Below are positions 1 through 8,608 of a stretch of DNA of 47,983 bases, in pieces. Source of the stretch: Sporomusa silvacetica DSM 10669 (lineage in GTDB: Bacteria > Bacillota > Negativicutes > Sporomusales > Sporomusaceae). Every line of letters starts with the position of its first letter. Position 1 is the stretch's first letter. The stretch lies in assembly GCF_002257705.1 (NCBI RefSeq), contig NZ_LSLK01000107.1, forward strand, positions 1 through 47,983, written 5' to 3'. The notes beneath the pieces were generated by a model. It worked only from the letters and a program-made list of their open reading frames with translations, did not search any database and was not told the origin of the DNA. Both the position numbers and the translations under genes were made by a program.

Positions 1-2
1 AA

Positions 3-155
3 TCTGTTCTCAAGGCTGAGCGCGGCTTCAACCACAGGGCCGGCTTCACCAATGCTGATGACCGTTTGCCAGAGTTCTTCGAGGAAGAATGTGCACCACA
101 TAACACTACATGGGATTTCACAGACGAAGAAATCGACGAAGTATTCAATTTCTAG
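3..155 (+). CDS. aor: Aldehyde ferredoxin oxidoreductase, C-terminal end (partial)
   Basis: Only the last 50 codons are in the window; the reading frame is open from base 3 to a TAG at 153-155. The translated end reads like the C-terminus of tungsten-dependent aldehyde:ferredoxin oxidoreductases, with the segments RAGFTNADDRLPEFF and TDEEIDEVFNF. These enzymes interconvert aldehydes and carboxylic acids with ferredoxin in the cytoplasm and are common in acetogens. The cofactor and Fe-S binding regions lie upstream and cannot be checked. A strong hairpin follows about 90 bp downstream. The family call is confident despite the short piece; the substrate is unknown. Confidence 0.85.
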   Translation, partial: SVLKAERGFNHRAGFTNADDRLPEFFEEECAPHNTTWDFTDEEIDEVFNF

Positions 156-245
156 TCAACTAAAAAAGACCGTAGTCTCTGACTGTATTGCTAAATATTA
201 AGTGACATGGAATGTGTAGATGTAGATAGTTTAATCAAAAACAAA

Positions 246-290
246 GAGGGGGCCGTGTTGAAACGTAAGAATTTCAGCACGGCCCCCCTC
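246..290 (+). terminator. Hairpin terminator after aldehyde ferredoxin oxidoreductase
   Basis: The left arm (246-263) and right arm (272-290) are complementary over about 18 bases with one bulge and one mismatch. The GC-rich base pairs GGGGGCC with GGCCCCCC and the loop is about 8 nt. No long T-run follows on the plus strand. It could also serve trmO, which ends at 413 on the other strand. Confidence 0.65.
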
Positions 291-412
291 TCAATTACTT
301 AAAAACATATAGTTTTAGTACAAATAGTAACCATACTGGTGCTTCTGACCAGCGAAAAAACTGGACGGAAATTATCTTCTGCCCAGCAACAGCTTAATTT
401 ACCGAGTACATA

Positions 413-892
413 CTATTTTGCAAATCTCCCATCATCTTTTGTTGTCGCAAGCTTATGCATATTCTGTTCAAACCATCCGGCTTTTACATCTAGCCGAGCA
501 TCAAATTCTGCTACATAAGGCTTTATATCCAAAAGAGGAGTTCCATCTACAATATCTACATCCCTGATACAAAGTTTATTGCCTTCAACCTTGGTAAGAC
601 GCACTACTGAAAAGCCAATGGAGTTTGGCCTTCCCGGAGATCGCGTAGCAAAGATGCCATGCAGTTCATCGCCCAGAAATGGCTTAACTAATAAACCAGA
701 CTCCTTTACTAGATGCAGGTGATAAAGAAGGATCAGATGTGAAAATCCTTCAATATCTTTCAACCCCTCCCAATAGCCGGGATATACTTCAATGATACCT
801 TCCACATCCCGCGCCGCCGTGGGTTGAATAGGCGTTCCTCTTGGCTCTTTAAACGGCGACTGAATAACGCCAATTGGTTTATAATAAATCAT
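413..892 (-). CDS. trmO: tRNA (N6-threonylcarbamoyladenosine37-N6)-methyltransferase TrmO
   Basis: A protein of about 160 aa that matches the TrmO/TsaA/YaeB family over its whole length. It opens with a YKPIGVIQSPF segment and has the conserved stretches GFSHLILLYHLH and FATRSPGRPNSIGFSVV, which belong to the SAM-binding beta-barrel. TrmO adds a methyl group to t6A37 in certain tRNAs in the cytoplasm. Two adjacent ATGs are possible (895 and 892); the GAGGTG Shine-Dalgarno is better spaced from the one at 892. It is the last gene of a minus-strand run, 45 bp after the methyltransferase gene. The family call is firm; its link to the GTPase/ABC genes upstream is positional only. Confidence 0.9.
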   Translation of the reverse strand: MIYYKPIGVIQSPFKEPRGTPIQPTAARDVEGIIEVYPGYWEGLKDIEGFSHLILLYHLHLVKESGLLVKPFLGDELHGIFATRSPGRPNSIGFSVVRLTKVEGNKLCIRDVDIVDGTPLLDIKPYVAEFDARLDVKAGWFEQNMHKLATTKDDGRFAK

Positions 893-937
893 CATTTCAC
901 CTCTACATCCTCTTCTGGAAATGAAAAACAGCTTTAG

Positions 938-1552
938 CTATTTTCGCATAATAACCCAAAATCCGCCTTGCAATACTATCTTGTAATCCGGAATATTTGC
1001 CACCATCAGCGCTTCTACAATTTTCTCGCCAAAATTGTCGCCGGTAAGCTTTTTCCGTCGCTCTTCCCATGAATCATTGCGTTCCTTGCTTTTTTGCTCA
1101 ATCTCAGCACGCAATTCATCGGTGCCAAAGCCACCACCTACATAGGCAAATCCTCCGGGAGCAAGAATCCGGAATATTTCTGCAAACGCTTTCGACTTGT
1201 CTTTCCAAAAAATAAAGGAGCCACGGCTAATTACCAAATCAACAGATGAATCGTCCAATGGAATGTTATGAACATCGCCTAGTAACGTCTTCATCCTGGT
1301 TTCCAGTCCCTCACCAACAATTTTTTCATTGGCGAGACTTAAGGCTTTTTCCGAAATGTCAAACAGGCAAACGTCCAGGTTGGTAATCTTGGCAATAGCG
1401 ATACCCAAATACCCTGGTCCGGTGCCAATATCCAAACATTTTCCCTTGGTTTTCTGCGTCTTATTCACAATTTGCTCGGCAATAACAGGATAAACAGGAG
1501 CAAATAGCTTTCCTGCCGTCTGGTCATATTCAGTTGCATTGAAGTTTTCCAT
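938..1552 (-). CDS. Class I SAM-dependent methyltransferase
   Basis: 204 aa. The SAM-binding motif I is clear (LDIGTGPGYLGIAIAK, residues about 40-55), followed by an acidic motif II (DVCLFDISEKAL) and a motif resembling IPLDDSSVDLVISRG. This makes it a Rossmann-fold methyltransferase of the Methyltransf_11/25 type. The acceptor cannot be read from the sequence; small molecules, quinone-like compounds or metalloids are all possible in this superfamily. An AGGAGGT site lies 10 bp before the ATG. The gene is 38 bp downstream of the ABC ATPase gene and 45 bp upstream of trmO, so co-transcription is likely. It may modify a ligand or cofactor handled by the GTPase and ATPase (inference). Confidence 0.85.
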   Translation of the reverse strand: MENFNATEYDQTAGKLFAPVYPVIAEQIVNKTQKTKGKCLDIGTGPGYLGIAIAKITNLDVCLFDISEKALSLANEKIVGEGLETRMKTLLGDVHNIPLDDSSVDLVISRGSFIFWKDKSKAFAEIFRILAPGGFAYVGGGFGTDELRAEIEQKSKERNDSWEERRKKLTGDNFGEKIVEALMVANIPDYKIVLQGGFWVIMRK

Positions 1553-1590
1553 GAAAAGAATGACCTCCTATCTTGGCGGCATAGCCGCAG

Positions 1591-2610
1591 TTAACAAATT
1601 GTCACCCCCGGTTCGGCCGGTATTAGATCAATGCACCCTCCGTTACGCAATATATCCCGGATTGCGGATAGTTGACGATCCAATTTCTCCAGCAAGACCA
1701 AATTATGACGTTCTTGTTCTGAAGTCACAATGACTTTCTTAATTCCACCGTTTTTGATCACCAGCCGCTTATCGCCCATTAAGGCCAAAATCGGGTCGTG
1801 AGTAGCCATCAACACAATTTTTTGTCTGTCAACCAACAGCCGAATCGCGTTTTGGCGGTCTATTCCGGCATTCTCAATTTCATCAATCAGGATAATCGGC
1901 GATTTGCTCAAATAGGCCGCATCAGCTATCATCAGGGAACGGGACTGGCCGCCGCTTAATGAGGTAACCGGCGTAGCTGGCAAAAACTTCTCGCCAGCTA
2001 ATTCGTTGGCTTTCACAATAATGTTAGCGCAAATTTCCGCCGCATTTTCCACCATTCTGCTTTCGGCATGCATCTTGACAAATTCCTCAACCGTCAAATC
2101 CATAATGAAATTCATATTCTGCGAGAGTTGGGCAACCAGCTTATGTTCTATGGAAAAACGACGTTTCACATCCGGAATCTGATTATTGATCAGTATCTTT
2201 CGTTTTGTCGGTGTATCCCGCTGCGCAATCCACTCAATATCTGCCAGCAAACAGCTCTTCCCCGAACCTGTTGGTCCCACGATGCAAATAACTTCACCGG
2301 CATTAATTGTTACTAATATATTTTCACTCTGACCGTCTTTGTCTTGTCCACCAACAATAGTAACAGATTTGACTGCCTCCTCCTCAACCTGCAGTTGCTG
2401 CATCTGAGTCATAAAAGCGACAAATTGTTCGATAAGAACCTGCTGATCCATCCCTAAATCCTGGGAAGTTTCTTCGTCCATACTTGAAAAATAATTACAA
2501 ACCCGGTCAAACGATTTAACCGGCAACGGTAAGGCTTGAAAAAAATCAGCTGCATACGGATAGGCAGTAAACAATTCTTGCATAGTCATAGAAGATAGCT
2601 TTTCCCACAC
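1591..2610 (-). CDS. Stand-alone ABC-type ATPase with an N-terminal helical domain
   Basis: 339 aa. An N-terminal helical domain (residues about 8-75, ELFTAYPYAADFF to FVAFMTQMQQL) vaguely resembles DUF1858/ScdA-N-type domains. An ABC nucleotide-binding domain follows: Walker A GPTGSGKS at 112-119, signature LSGGQ at 218-222, Walker B ending ILIDEIENAG near 239-249, and a switch histidine in MATHDP. No membrane segments are present and no permease gene is adjacent, so a transport role is doubtful. The start is GTG at 2610, or an internal ATG 21 bp later. It lies 18 bp downstream of a P-loop GTPase gene. The pair suggests energy-dependent handling of a cofactor or metal centre, but this is inference; I do not recognise a characterised family. 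Confidence 0.8.
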   Translation of the reverse strand: MWEKLSSMTMQELFTAYPYAADFFQALPLPVKSFDRVCNYFSSMDEETSQDLGMDQQVLIEQFVAFMTQMQQLQVEEEAVKSVTIVGGQDKDGQSENILVTINAGEVICIVGPTGSGKSCLLADIEWIAQRDTPTKRKILINNQIPDVKRRFSIEHKLVAQLSQNMNFIMDLTVEEFVKMHAESRMVENAAEICANIIVKANELAGEKFLPATPVTSLSGGQSRSLMIADAAYLSKSPIILIDEIENAGIDRQNAIRLLVDRQKIVLMATHDPILALMGDKRLVIKNGGIKKVIVTSEQERHNLVLLEKLDRQLSAIRDILRNGGCIDLIPAEPGVTIC

Positions 2611-2628
2611 TTAGACCCCAGTCCCTTC

Positions 2629-3315
2629 TCAGTCTAACTCCATTTTTTTCACATTACCCATTTGGAAGTCCTCGCCAATACGAACCTGGCCCAAACAGTA
2701 CGAACAAGTAGCTGCCGGCATGGAAAACCGCAGCTGACAGCCAATAAGACTTTCAAACTCCGCGGCGTTACAAAATAATTCTTTGGCTTCCTGAGCACCT
2801 TGCCCGGTAATGCCATTGAGATGAATAATTACTGCCCGGGGATTGGCCTGTTTGACGCGAAAAGCAAATACTTCCCGTTCACCCTGCGAGACGATGTCCC
2901 CTTTGGTAATCACAACAATATCAGCCAGTTTAAGCATTGGCCCAATTTTTCGCGGGGTGTCAACACCACTCAAATTATCAATCACACATACCGCCAATGC
3001 CCCGCGGATATGCGGCGAACAACGGTTACATAGTCCGGCGCTCTCACTGATTAACATCGCAAAACCTTTCCGGTTTGCCCATGCTACACAATCCTCAATA
3101 TTGCTGACGAAAAAATGGTCTGGGCAAATATTGCCTGACAGTCCAGTCCTGGCAACTATACCCTTTTTTTGATAAAATTCCTGATCCTTAGTCGACAAAC
3201 AATCAAATTTCACAACCGCCACTTTTATTTTGTCATGTTGCAAGACTTCAGCAATCTTGGCAATCACTGCCGTTTTCCCTGCAGAAGGCGGACCGGATAC
3301 AGTAATTAACTGCAT
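2629..3315 (-). CDS. HypB/CobW/UreG-like P-loop GTPase
   Basis: 228 aa. Walker A GPPSAGKT sits at residues 8-15 at the extreme N-terminus, and a TKGD guanine-specificity motif at 137-140. These are typical of the SIMIBI GTPases that insert metals or cofactors (HypB, UreG, CobW). Two CxxC pairs are visible: C96/C99 in ESAGLCNRC, and C204/C207 in TCSYCLGQ near the C-terminus. These are candidate metal ligands. HypB's His-rich region is absent, and no hydrogenase or urease genes are near. It is the first gene of the minus-strand run ending in trmO. The role (loading a metal or corrinoid cofactor) is inferred from the family; the target is unknown. Confidence 0.8.
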   Translation of the reverse strand: MQLITVSGPPSAGKTAVIAKIAEVLQHDKIKVAVVKFDCLSTKDQEFYQKKGIVARTGLSGNICPDHFFVSNIEDCVAWANRKGFAMLISESAGLCNRCSPHIRGALAVCVIDNLSGVDTPRKIGPMLKLADIVVITKGDIVSQGEREVFAFRVKQANPRAVIIHLNGITGQGAQEAKELFCNAAEFESLIGCQLRFSMPAATCSYCLGQVRIGEDFQMGNVKKMELD

Positions 3316-3461
3316 AATTTCACCACCGTTACATACTCTGTATTTTTAAATACAATATCACAAAATAAAACATAAAACAACATAATTGTATGCTTACACT
3401 ACATCAGGCTATTTATGTTTGTTTTAATTCGTTTACATTTTATCTTTAGAAACCACAATCA

Positions 3462-4406
3462 CTAACGTTTTCCCTGCTCAAAGGGTTCCCCGGACGCACG
3501 CGGTGGTTGTGTTGTTTTAGAAAATAAAACAAGTACAATCAACGTTACAATATACGGGAATGTTTTAAGTACTAAGCCCGGCATATGCGCTAAAGCCGGA
3601 ATAGCCTGTGCAGATGTCGCTATCGTGCTGGCAAAACCGAAAAAAAAGGTAGCCCCTAAAATACCAAGCGGTTTCCATTGTCCGAAAATCAGTGCCGCCA
3701 AAGCTAAAAAGCCCAAACCAAATACCGTGCCATTAAACTCACCCGAATAGGTTGTCAGGACAATGGCACCACCCAGCCCGGCACATGCACCTGATATGAT
3801 GACCGCTATATAACGTATCAACTGCACATTAACCCCTGCCGAATCAACGGCCTGCGGATGTTCCCCACAAGCTCTAAGACGCAGTCCGAAAACAGTCTTA
3901 TATAAGACAACATAAGCAACTATCAATATGAACAGCGTAAGCCAGGTTGTCGCGTAGGTATTGACAAATAACAATTTTCCGACCAGCGGCACATCACTAA
4001 GTATCGATATATCAAACCGGGTAAACGGGCTAATCTGGATGTTGCCGCTGCCTGTCGTATTGCGTGCGATAAACACAGTAAGCGCACCGGCAATCATATT
4101 AATAGCCGTTCCACTGATTACCTGATTAGCATGTAAACTAATGCTGGCAAACGCATGCAACAGGGAAAATAGCGCGCCCGCCAACACCGCCGCTAAGAGC
4201 CCCATCCAGAGAGCCTGACTATGCATAACCGGCTGCAAAACTGAGATTGTAATAGCTGCAGCAAAAGAGCCAATAACCATTAGGCCCTCCAGCCCAATAT
4301 TAACCACCCCACTGCGTTCAGAATACAGACCACCAATCGCAGTAACAAGCAAAGGAATGGCAAACGCAATTGCATAGGGTGAAATCTGCTGCAAAACCTG
4401 CCACAA
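3462..4406 (-). CDS. Nucleoside-type ABC transporter permease (NupQ/BmpD-like)
   Basis: 314 aa and very hydrophobic, with about eight to nine membrane segments. It matches the branched-chain/simple-sugar permease family used with BMP-type binding proteins: ITAIGGLYSERSGVVNIGLEGLMVIGSF near the N-terminus and GACAGLGGAIVLTTYSG in the middle. It forms the inner-membrane channel together with the permease encoded just upstream; the two genes are only 1 bp apart. It is the last gene of the uptake operon. The closest characterised systems import nucleosides (B. subtilis NupNOPQ, lactococcal Bmp-Nup), but specificity cannot be read here. Confidence 0.88.
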   Translation of the reverse strand: MWQVLQQISPYAIAFAIPLLVTAIGGLYSERSGVVNIGLEGLMVIGSFAAAITISVLQPVMHSQALWMGLLAAVLAGALFSLLHAFASISLHANQVISGTAINMIAGALTVFIARNTTGSGNIQISPFTRFDISILSDVPLVGKLLFVNTYATTWLTLFILIVAYVVLYKTVFGLRLRACGEHPQAVDSAGVNVQLIRYIAVIISGACAGLGGAIVLTTYSGEFNGTVFGLGFLALAALIFGQWKPLGILGATFFFGFASTIATSAQAIPALAHMPGLVLKTFPYIVTLIVLVLFSKTTQPPRASGEPFEQGKR

Positions 4407-4407
4407 A

Positions 4408-5472
4408 TTAAGCCCCTCCTTTTTGTCGTTTTAGAAGCTTATCAAGACCTTTTTCAATAAGTACACTTGTGGCCGCAAAGTAGATAATTGTGGCAATAAT
4501 AGTGTCGGCAATTTCCGGCGGTATGCTGGTCATCGCATTCATAAAGCCTTTGCCGGAATATAACAAACCGAAAAACAGCGCAGCTCCCAAGACTCCCCAC
4601 GGTGAGTTAGCCCCCAATAAAGCTACAGCAATACCGTCAATTCCTTGTGACGGCAATATCCCGATTTGGAGGTTGGTAGCATAACCACAGTATAGTGTCA
4701 TACCGCCCAATCCGGCCAGAGCCCCGGCAATCACCATCGAAAGAATAATACTGCGGCCAGCGTTAATACCCGCGTATTCCGCTGCATAGCGATTGAACCC
4801 CACTGCCTTTAATTCAAACCCGAGTGTTGTTCGTTGCAATACGAATACACTAAGCAACACGGCGGCAATTGCCAAAAAAATCCCCAAATTAATATACGAG
4901 CCGTTAAATAACTGTGAAAGCCAATCTATACGTAGTGAAGCAGCCACCGGGATATTCCGGGATTCTGTTTCAAATGAGCCTTTAAAATAGGCTGGCACAA
5001 GATAGTATACCAACCAGTAGGCTATCCAGTTAAGCATTATAGTAGAAACCACTTCATGAACATTAAACCTAGCTTTAAACCAGCCTGGTATTGCCCCCCA
5101 TAAACCGCCGCATACCATTGCCGTCAATACCATGACGGTTAGCAGCAGCGGCTTGGGAATATCCACTGTCAACCCCACAGCGATAGCACAAAAGCCGCCG
5201 ATTAACATCTGACCGGCTGCCCCAATATTAAAAAGACCGGTTTTAAACCCGAAAGCTACTGATAACCCAGTAAATATCAGGGGCACAGCTGTTGCTATCG
5301 TATTACCGACCCGTTCCAAGCTCATTAACCCACCCCGAAATAAAAACTCATAGCCAGTTACCGGATCGTGGCCGGTTAAAAACATAAAAACGGCTCCGGC
5401 TAACAAGCCTAATAGAATGGTCATCAGCAAAATAAGAGCCTCTTTTTGACTTTGACAATTTATTTTTGTCAA
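4408..5472 (-). CDS. Nucleoside-type ABC transporter permease (NupP/BmpC-like)
   Basis: 354 aa with about nine to ten membrane segments and a short basic N-terminus. Family features include FGFKTGLFNIGAAGQMLIG, VHEVVSTIMLNWIAYWLV, GFELKAVGFNRYAAEYAGI and ALAGLGGMTLYCG, all shared by the larger permease of BMP-dependent transporters. Its start overlaps the end of the ATPase gene by 4 bp and its end is 1 bp from the next permease, which indicates tight translational coupling. It works as a heterodimer with that permease in the cytoplasmic membrane. Nucleoside import is the best guess by family; sugar import is the alternative. Confidence 0.88.
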   Translation of the reverse strand: MTKINCQSQKEALILLMTILLGLLAGAVFMFLTGHDPVTGYEFLFRGGLMSLERVGNTIATAVPLIFTGLSVAFGFKTGLFNIGAAGQMLIGGFCAIAVGLTVDIPKPLLLTVMVLTAMVCGGLWGAIPGWFKARFNVHEVVSTIMLNWIAYWLVYYLVPAYFKGSFETESRNIPVAASLRIDWLSQLFNGSYINLGIFLAIAAVLLSVFVLQRTTLGFELKAVGFNRYAAEYAGINAGRSIILSMVIAGALAGLGGMTLYCGYATNLQIGILPSQGIDGIAVALLGANSPWGVLGAALFFGLLYSGKGFMNAMTSIPPEIADTIIATIIYFAATSVLIEKGLDKLLKRQKGGA

Positions 5473-6992
5473 TAGTCTGCCTCCTTTCGAATACCAGCCA
5501 TCATCATACCGAGGTCATTTTCATTTGTAGCATCAGCCTGGACTAACCCAATTAATTCGCCCTGACTAATAACTGCAATACGATCTGAAAGATTCAAAAT
5601 CTCCTCCAGTTCCAAGGATACCAACAGCACCGCATATCCGGCATCCCGCTGCGCGATTAACCGTCTATGAATATACTCAATCGAGCCAACATCAAGACCT
5701 CTTGTCGGCTGTACGGCAATCAGAACCTTAGGATTTAGACTTATTTCCCGTCCAATAATGGCTTTTTGCTGATTACCACCTGACAATAACCTAGCGATCG
5801 TAACAGAACCTTGTGCGGCACGAACATCAAAATACTGCATAATCTCTTTCGCGTAATGCCGCACAGCAGGGCGGTTTAGCACATAGTTTTGGGAAAACGG
5901 CGGCCGGCCATATACTTCAAGCACCAGATTATCTTCAAGGCTATAGTCAAGCACCAGGCCCCGTTTCTGGCGGTCTTCCGGCACATGTGCCAGTCCGGCA
6001 TCAATCCGCTCTTTAATAGTTAAGGAAGAAATATCATTGCCTTGTAATAGAATCTGGCCTGTCTGAATCTTTCTAAGACCGGTAATAGCCTCGACTAGCT
6101 CTGACTGCCCGTTGCCGTCTATACCGGCAATACCGAGAATTTCGCCGGCATGTACACAAAAAGATATTTTTTTAACTGCTGGCCTCTTGCTCTGGTTAAG
6201 TACTGTCAATTCCTTGATTTCCAGTAGAACTTCCCCCGGAGAGTACCCCTCCTTTTCCACTTTTAAAAAGACTGGCCGCCCGACCATCATCTCAGCCATT
6301 TCTTCTTTACTGCATGAAGCTACATCTACAGTACCAATGCATCGTCCCCGTCTTATCACTGTACAACGATCTGCTGCCGCTTTAATTTCCTTTAGCTTGT
6401 GAGTAATGAGAATAATAGCCTTTCCCTCTGCAGCAAGGTTTTTCATAATCCCAATAAGATCGGCAATTTCTTGTGGCGTAAGAACAGCTGTCGGTTCATC
6501 AAAAATCAGAACTTCTGCATCACGATACAACATTTTTAAAATCTCTACACGTTGCTGCATGCCTACAGAAATATCCTCAATTTTTGCATCCGGATCGACA
6601 TTCAGCCCATAACGTTCAGATAATTCTTTTATCCGCCGGCTTGCAGATCGGGTGTTAACAATGCCAAACCGGCTAGGCTCAATCCCCAAAATAATGTTTT
6701 CCGTAACGGTAAAGTTGTGAACCAATTGAAAATGCTGATGAACCATGCCAATTCCCAAATCATTGGCAACATTCGGATTAGTAATCCGGACTTCCTGTCC
6801 GCGCAGTCGTATTCTGCCACTATCTGGCTGATATAGTCCGAACAGAATATTCATCAACGTAGATTTTCCTGCGCCATTTTCCCCCAATATTGCGTGGATT
6901 TCACCGCGCCGAACGGCTAACGTAATATCATCATTGGCGACAATCCCGATAAACTCTTTACGAATGCCCTGCATTTCTACGACGTACTCCAC
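5469..6992 (-). CDS. Nucleoside-type ABC transporter ATP-binding protein (NupO-like, two NBDs)
   Basis: About 507 aa with two fused nucleotide-binding domains. The first has Walker A GENGAGKST and signature ISVGMQQR. The second has a degenerate Walker A (GIDGNGQSEL) and signature LSGGNQQK, the usual asymmetry of RbsA/NupO-type proteins. An upstream TTG at 7001 overlaps the AGGAGG ribosome binding site (7002-7007) and cannot be used. GTG at 6992, 9 bp downstream of that site, is the likely start. The gene overlaps the permease gene by 4 bp. It is separated from the binding-protein gene by about 300 bp of hairpins and a repeat, which may set a lower expression level for ATPase and permeases. 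Confidence 0.88.
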   Translation of the reverse strand: MEYVVEMQGIRKEFIGIVANDDITLAVRRGEIHAILGENGAGKSTLMNILFGLYQPDSGRIRLRGQEVRITNPNVANDLGIGMVHQHFQLVHNFTVTENIILGIEPSRFGIVNTRSASRRIKELSERYGLNVDPDAKIEDISVGMQQRVEILKMLYRDAEVLIFDEPTAVLTPQEIADLIGIMKNLAAEGKAIILITHKLKEIKAAADRCTVIRRGRCIGTVDVASCSKEEMAEMMVGRPVFLKVEKEGYSPGEVLLEIKELTVLNQSKRPAVKKISFCVHAGEILGIAGIDGNGQSELVEAITGLRKIQTGQILLQGNDISSLTIKERIDAGLAHVPEDRQKRGLVLDYSLEDNLVLEVYGRPPFSQNYVLNRPAVRHYAKEIMQYFDVRAAQGSVTIARLLSGGNQQKAIIGREISLNPKVLIAVQPTRGLDVGSIEYIHRRLIAQRDAGYAVLLVSLELEEILNLSDRIAVISQGELIGLVQADATNENDLGMMMAGIRKEADY

Positions 6993-7060
6993 GCCTGCCA
7001 ACCTCCTAGCCCGAGAAATAGTTGTTCCCGCTTGCTGATGTTTTAGATAAGAAAAGTTTA

Positions 7061-7137
7061 CCTTTCCATCTGGATAAGAAAAGACTTGGCTTGTGCCAAG
7101 TCCCTCAGGACGCCGGCAGAAGCCTTAGTCGTTCTTA
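7061..7137 (+). repeat. Modular hairpin repeat, copy A
   Basis: The core starts with a hairpin (ACTTGGC, TTGT, GCCAAGT; from 7084). A conserved spacer and a small GGC-AGAA-GCC stem follow, and the core ends in TTAGTCGTTC at 7133. From 7082 to 7134 it is nearly identical (two differences) to copy C at 19.0 kb. The module CTTTCCATCTGGATAAGAAA lies upstream of the core here (7062-7080) but downstream in copy C, so the order is permuted. The copy lies between the binding-protein and ATPase genes of the uptake operon. Confidence 0.8.
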
Positions 7138-7141
7138 TGTC

Positions 7142-7167
7142 AACAGAATTTAGTTATAAATTCTGTT
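7142..7167. repeat. Perfect inverted repeat between binding-protein and ATPase genes
   Basis: Two 11-base arms (AACAGAATTTA and its complement) surround a 4-base centre. The arms are AT-rich. It may be an operator or a weak mRNA stem between the binding-protein gene and the ATPase gene. Confidence 0.5.
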
Positions 7168-7179
7168 AGACTAAAAGTA

Positions 7180-7232
7180 GGTCCGGATAAGAGAGCTGCT
7201 CATACAGCTGAGCTCTCTCCCCAATCCGGACC
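7180..7232 (-). terminator. Strong hairpin downstream of the binding-protein gene (partial terminator or attenuator)
   Basis: The outer arms GGTCCGGAT/ATCCGGACC and inner arms AGAGAGCT/AGCTCTCT form a long stem starting about 60 bp after the bmpA-like stop codon. On the minus strand it is followed by CCTACTTTTAG, a weak T-run. Such hairpins often lower expression of transporter genes relative to the binding protein. Confidence 0.65.
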
Positions 7233-7291
7233 CATTCTTGCCTGGTACATTCAGGTGAATTTGGGTTATAAATATCTATTACGGCATAACT

Positions 7292-8395
7292 TTAACGCAA
7301 TAACCCTTCGCCTTTATCAGCAACCGTTATTTTGCCTTCTTTCATGCTAGCAACAATTTCTTTAATTTTACTTGTAACCTCTTCCTTGAGATTTAGATTT
7401 TTAGCAGGAAGGCCAATACCATCATTTTTTACATTAAAAATAAGTGTCTTGCCGCCTGGGAAATTCCCCTCCTTTACACTTTTAACCATATCATAAGCTG
7501 CCTGATTAACACACTTCATCGCCGAAGACAAAATAACTGATTTTGTCTTGCCTTCATCATAGTAACCTTGTGCATATTGATCTACATCGACGCCAATAAC
7601 CCAAACTGCTTGTCCGCCTTTTGTCCGCGCTACCGCTTCATTAATTACTCCAATACCAACACTGCCAGCTGCGGCAAAAATGACATTGACGCCTCGGTCA
7701 TACATCTGTGCAGCCAGTTGTTGGCCTGCCGCAACATCATGAAAAGTGCCTTGATAAATGAAGTTTTCGGTTTTTACGCTAATTTGAGTACCCAAATTGG
7801 CATTAGCGTATTTTATACCTTGCTGAAAACCCCAATTGAAACGCTGCACAGAAGGAATCTCCATGCCGCCAATAAAACCAAATTCACCGGTCTTAATCTG
7901 TAAAGCAGCCGCAACACCTGCCAGGAAACCGGATTCATGTTCGGCGAAGTTAATAGCTACTGTATTCTGCTCAACTTTAACCTTACTGTAATCGTTACCC
8001 GGATGCGGAACTCCATCCAGGATTACAAATTTTGTATCCTGGTATTTTTCTTGTGCTGCATAAATTGAATTCTCAAACTTAAACCCAGGGGTAATAAGCA
8101 ACCTGTAACCCGCATCATGAAGATTGGCAATCTCTTTGTCATAATCGGCTGTTGTCGAACCGGACGGACGCAGATATTTGGGCTTAAAGTTGAAATCCGT
8201 TCCCGCCTTGACAATGCCTTCCCACGTTCCTTGATTAAATGACCTGTCATCAATAGTGCCAGCATCTGTAATCATCCCCACCATAAGACTTCCTGCAGTC
8301 GAAGCTTTGGTCTCTTGTGTACCGGAACAACCGACAAACAAAATTGACAAACCAAGAATCGCTAAAAATAACCACAGCCTTCTACCGTACATCAC
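7292..8395 (-). CDS. BMP-family ABC transporter substrate-binding lipoprotein
   Basis: 367 aa. A short signal peptide ends in a lipobox-like LFVGC with the lipid-anchored cysteine at residue 23. The mature protein has the BMP (Med/PnrA) family signature VGMITDAGTIDDRSFNQGTWEGI and later QNTVAINFAEHESGFLAGVAAAL and FAAAGSVGIGVINEA. It captures the ligand outside the inner membrane and delivers it to the ATPase/permeases encoded downstream on the same strand. Relatives bind purine nucleosides. GTG at 8395 and ATG at 8392 are both suitably spaced from a GGGGGA ribosome binding site. No purine riboswitch is apparent upstream. Confidence 0.88.
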   Translation of the reverse strand: MMYGRRLWLFLAILGLSILFVGCSGTQETKASTAGSLMVGMITDAGTIDDRSFNQGTWEGIVKAGTDFNFKPKYLRPSGSTTADYDKEIANLHDAGYRLLITPGFKFENSIYAAQEKYQDTKFVILDGVPHPGNDYSKVKVEQNTVAINFAEHESGFLAGVAAALQIKTGEFGFIGGMEIPSVQRFNWGFQQGIKYANANLGTQISVKTENFIYQGTFHDVAAGQQLAAQMYDRGVNVIFAAAGSVGIGVINEAVARTKGGQAVWVIGVDVDQYAQGYYDEGKTKSVILSSAMKCVNQAAYDMVKSVKEGNFPGGKTLIFNVKNDGIGLPAKNLNLKEEVTSKIKEIVASMKEGKITVADKGEGLLR

Positions 8396-8574
8396 TTATT
8401 TCCCCCTTGCATCTATATCAGTTATAAATATTTTCTCCATCCGCACAATGTATCCTGCTAGACTGGCTACATTTTCCATAAAAGTTTCACCATCACTCTC
8501 AGTACGCTTACGGTGACGTCCTCGCTCCACCTTGCATCAGGGGCACTCTGAACGGACTAAGCACAGTAATAAAA

Positions 8575-8604
8575 AAGACACCTACAATATTAAGTAGGTG
8601 TCTT
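8575..8604 (-). terminator. Terminator downstream of 5S rRNA
   Basis: Perfect 11-bp arms (AAGACACCTAC and its complement) with an 8-nt loop, followed on the minus strand by a TTTTTT run. It lies directly after the 5S rRNA 3' end and is a standard intrinsic terminator. Confidence 0.85.
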
Positions 8605-8608
8605 AATC

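Noticed and set aside
7061..7137. Cyclic-di-GMP (GEMM) riboswitch as an explanation of the hairpin repeat
   Set aside because: A GGACG...GCC stretch is superficially similar, but the tetraloop, receptor and overall layout do not fit, and the copies are not in 5' leaders.
8396..8570. Purine riboswitch upstream of the nucleoside-type uptake operon
   Set aside because: Looked for because the transporter may import purines, but none of the conserved loop sequences are present.
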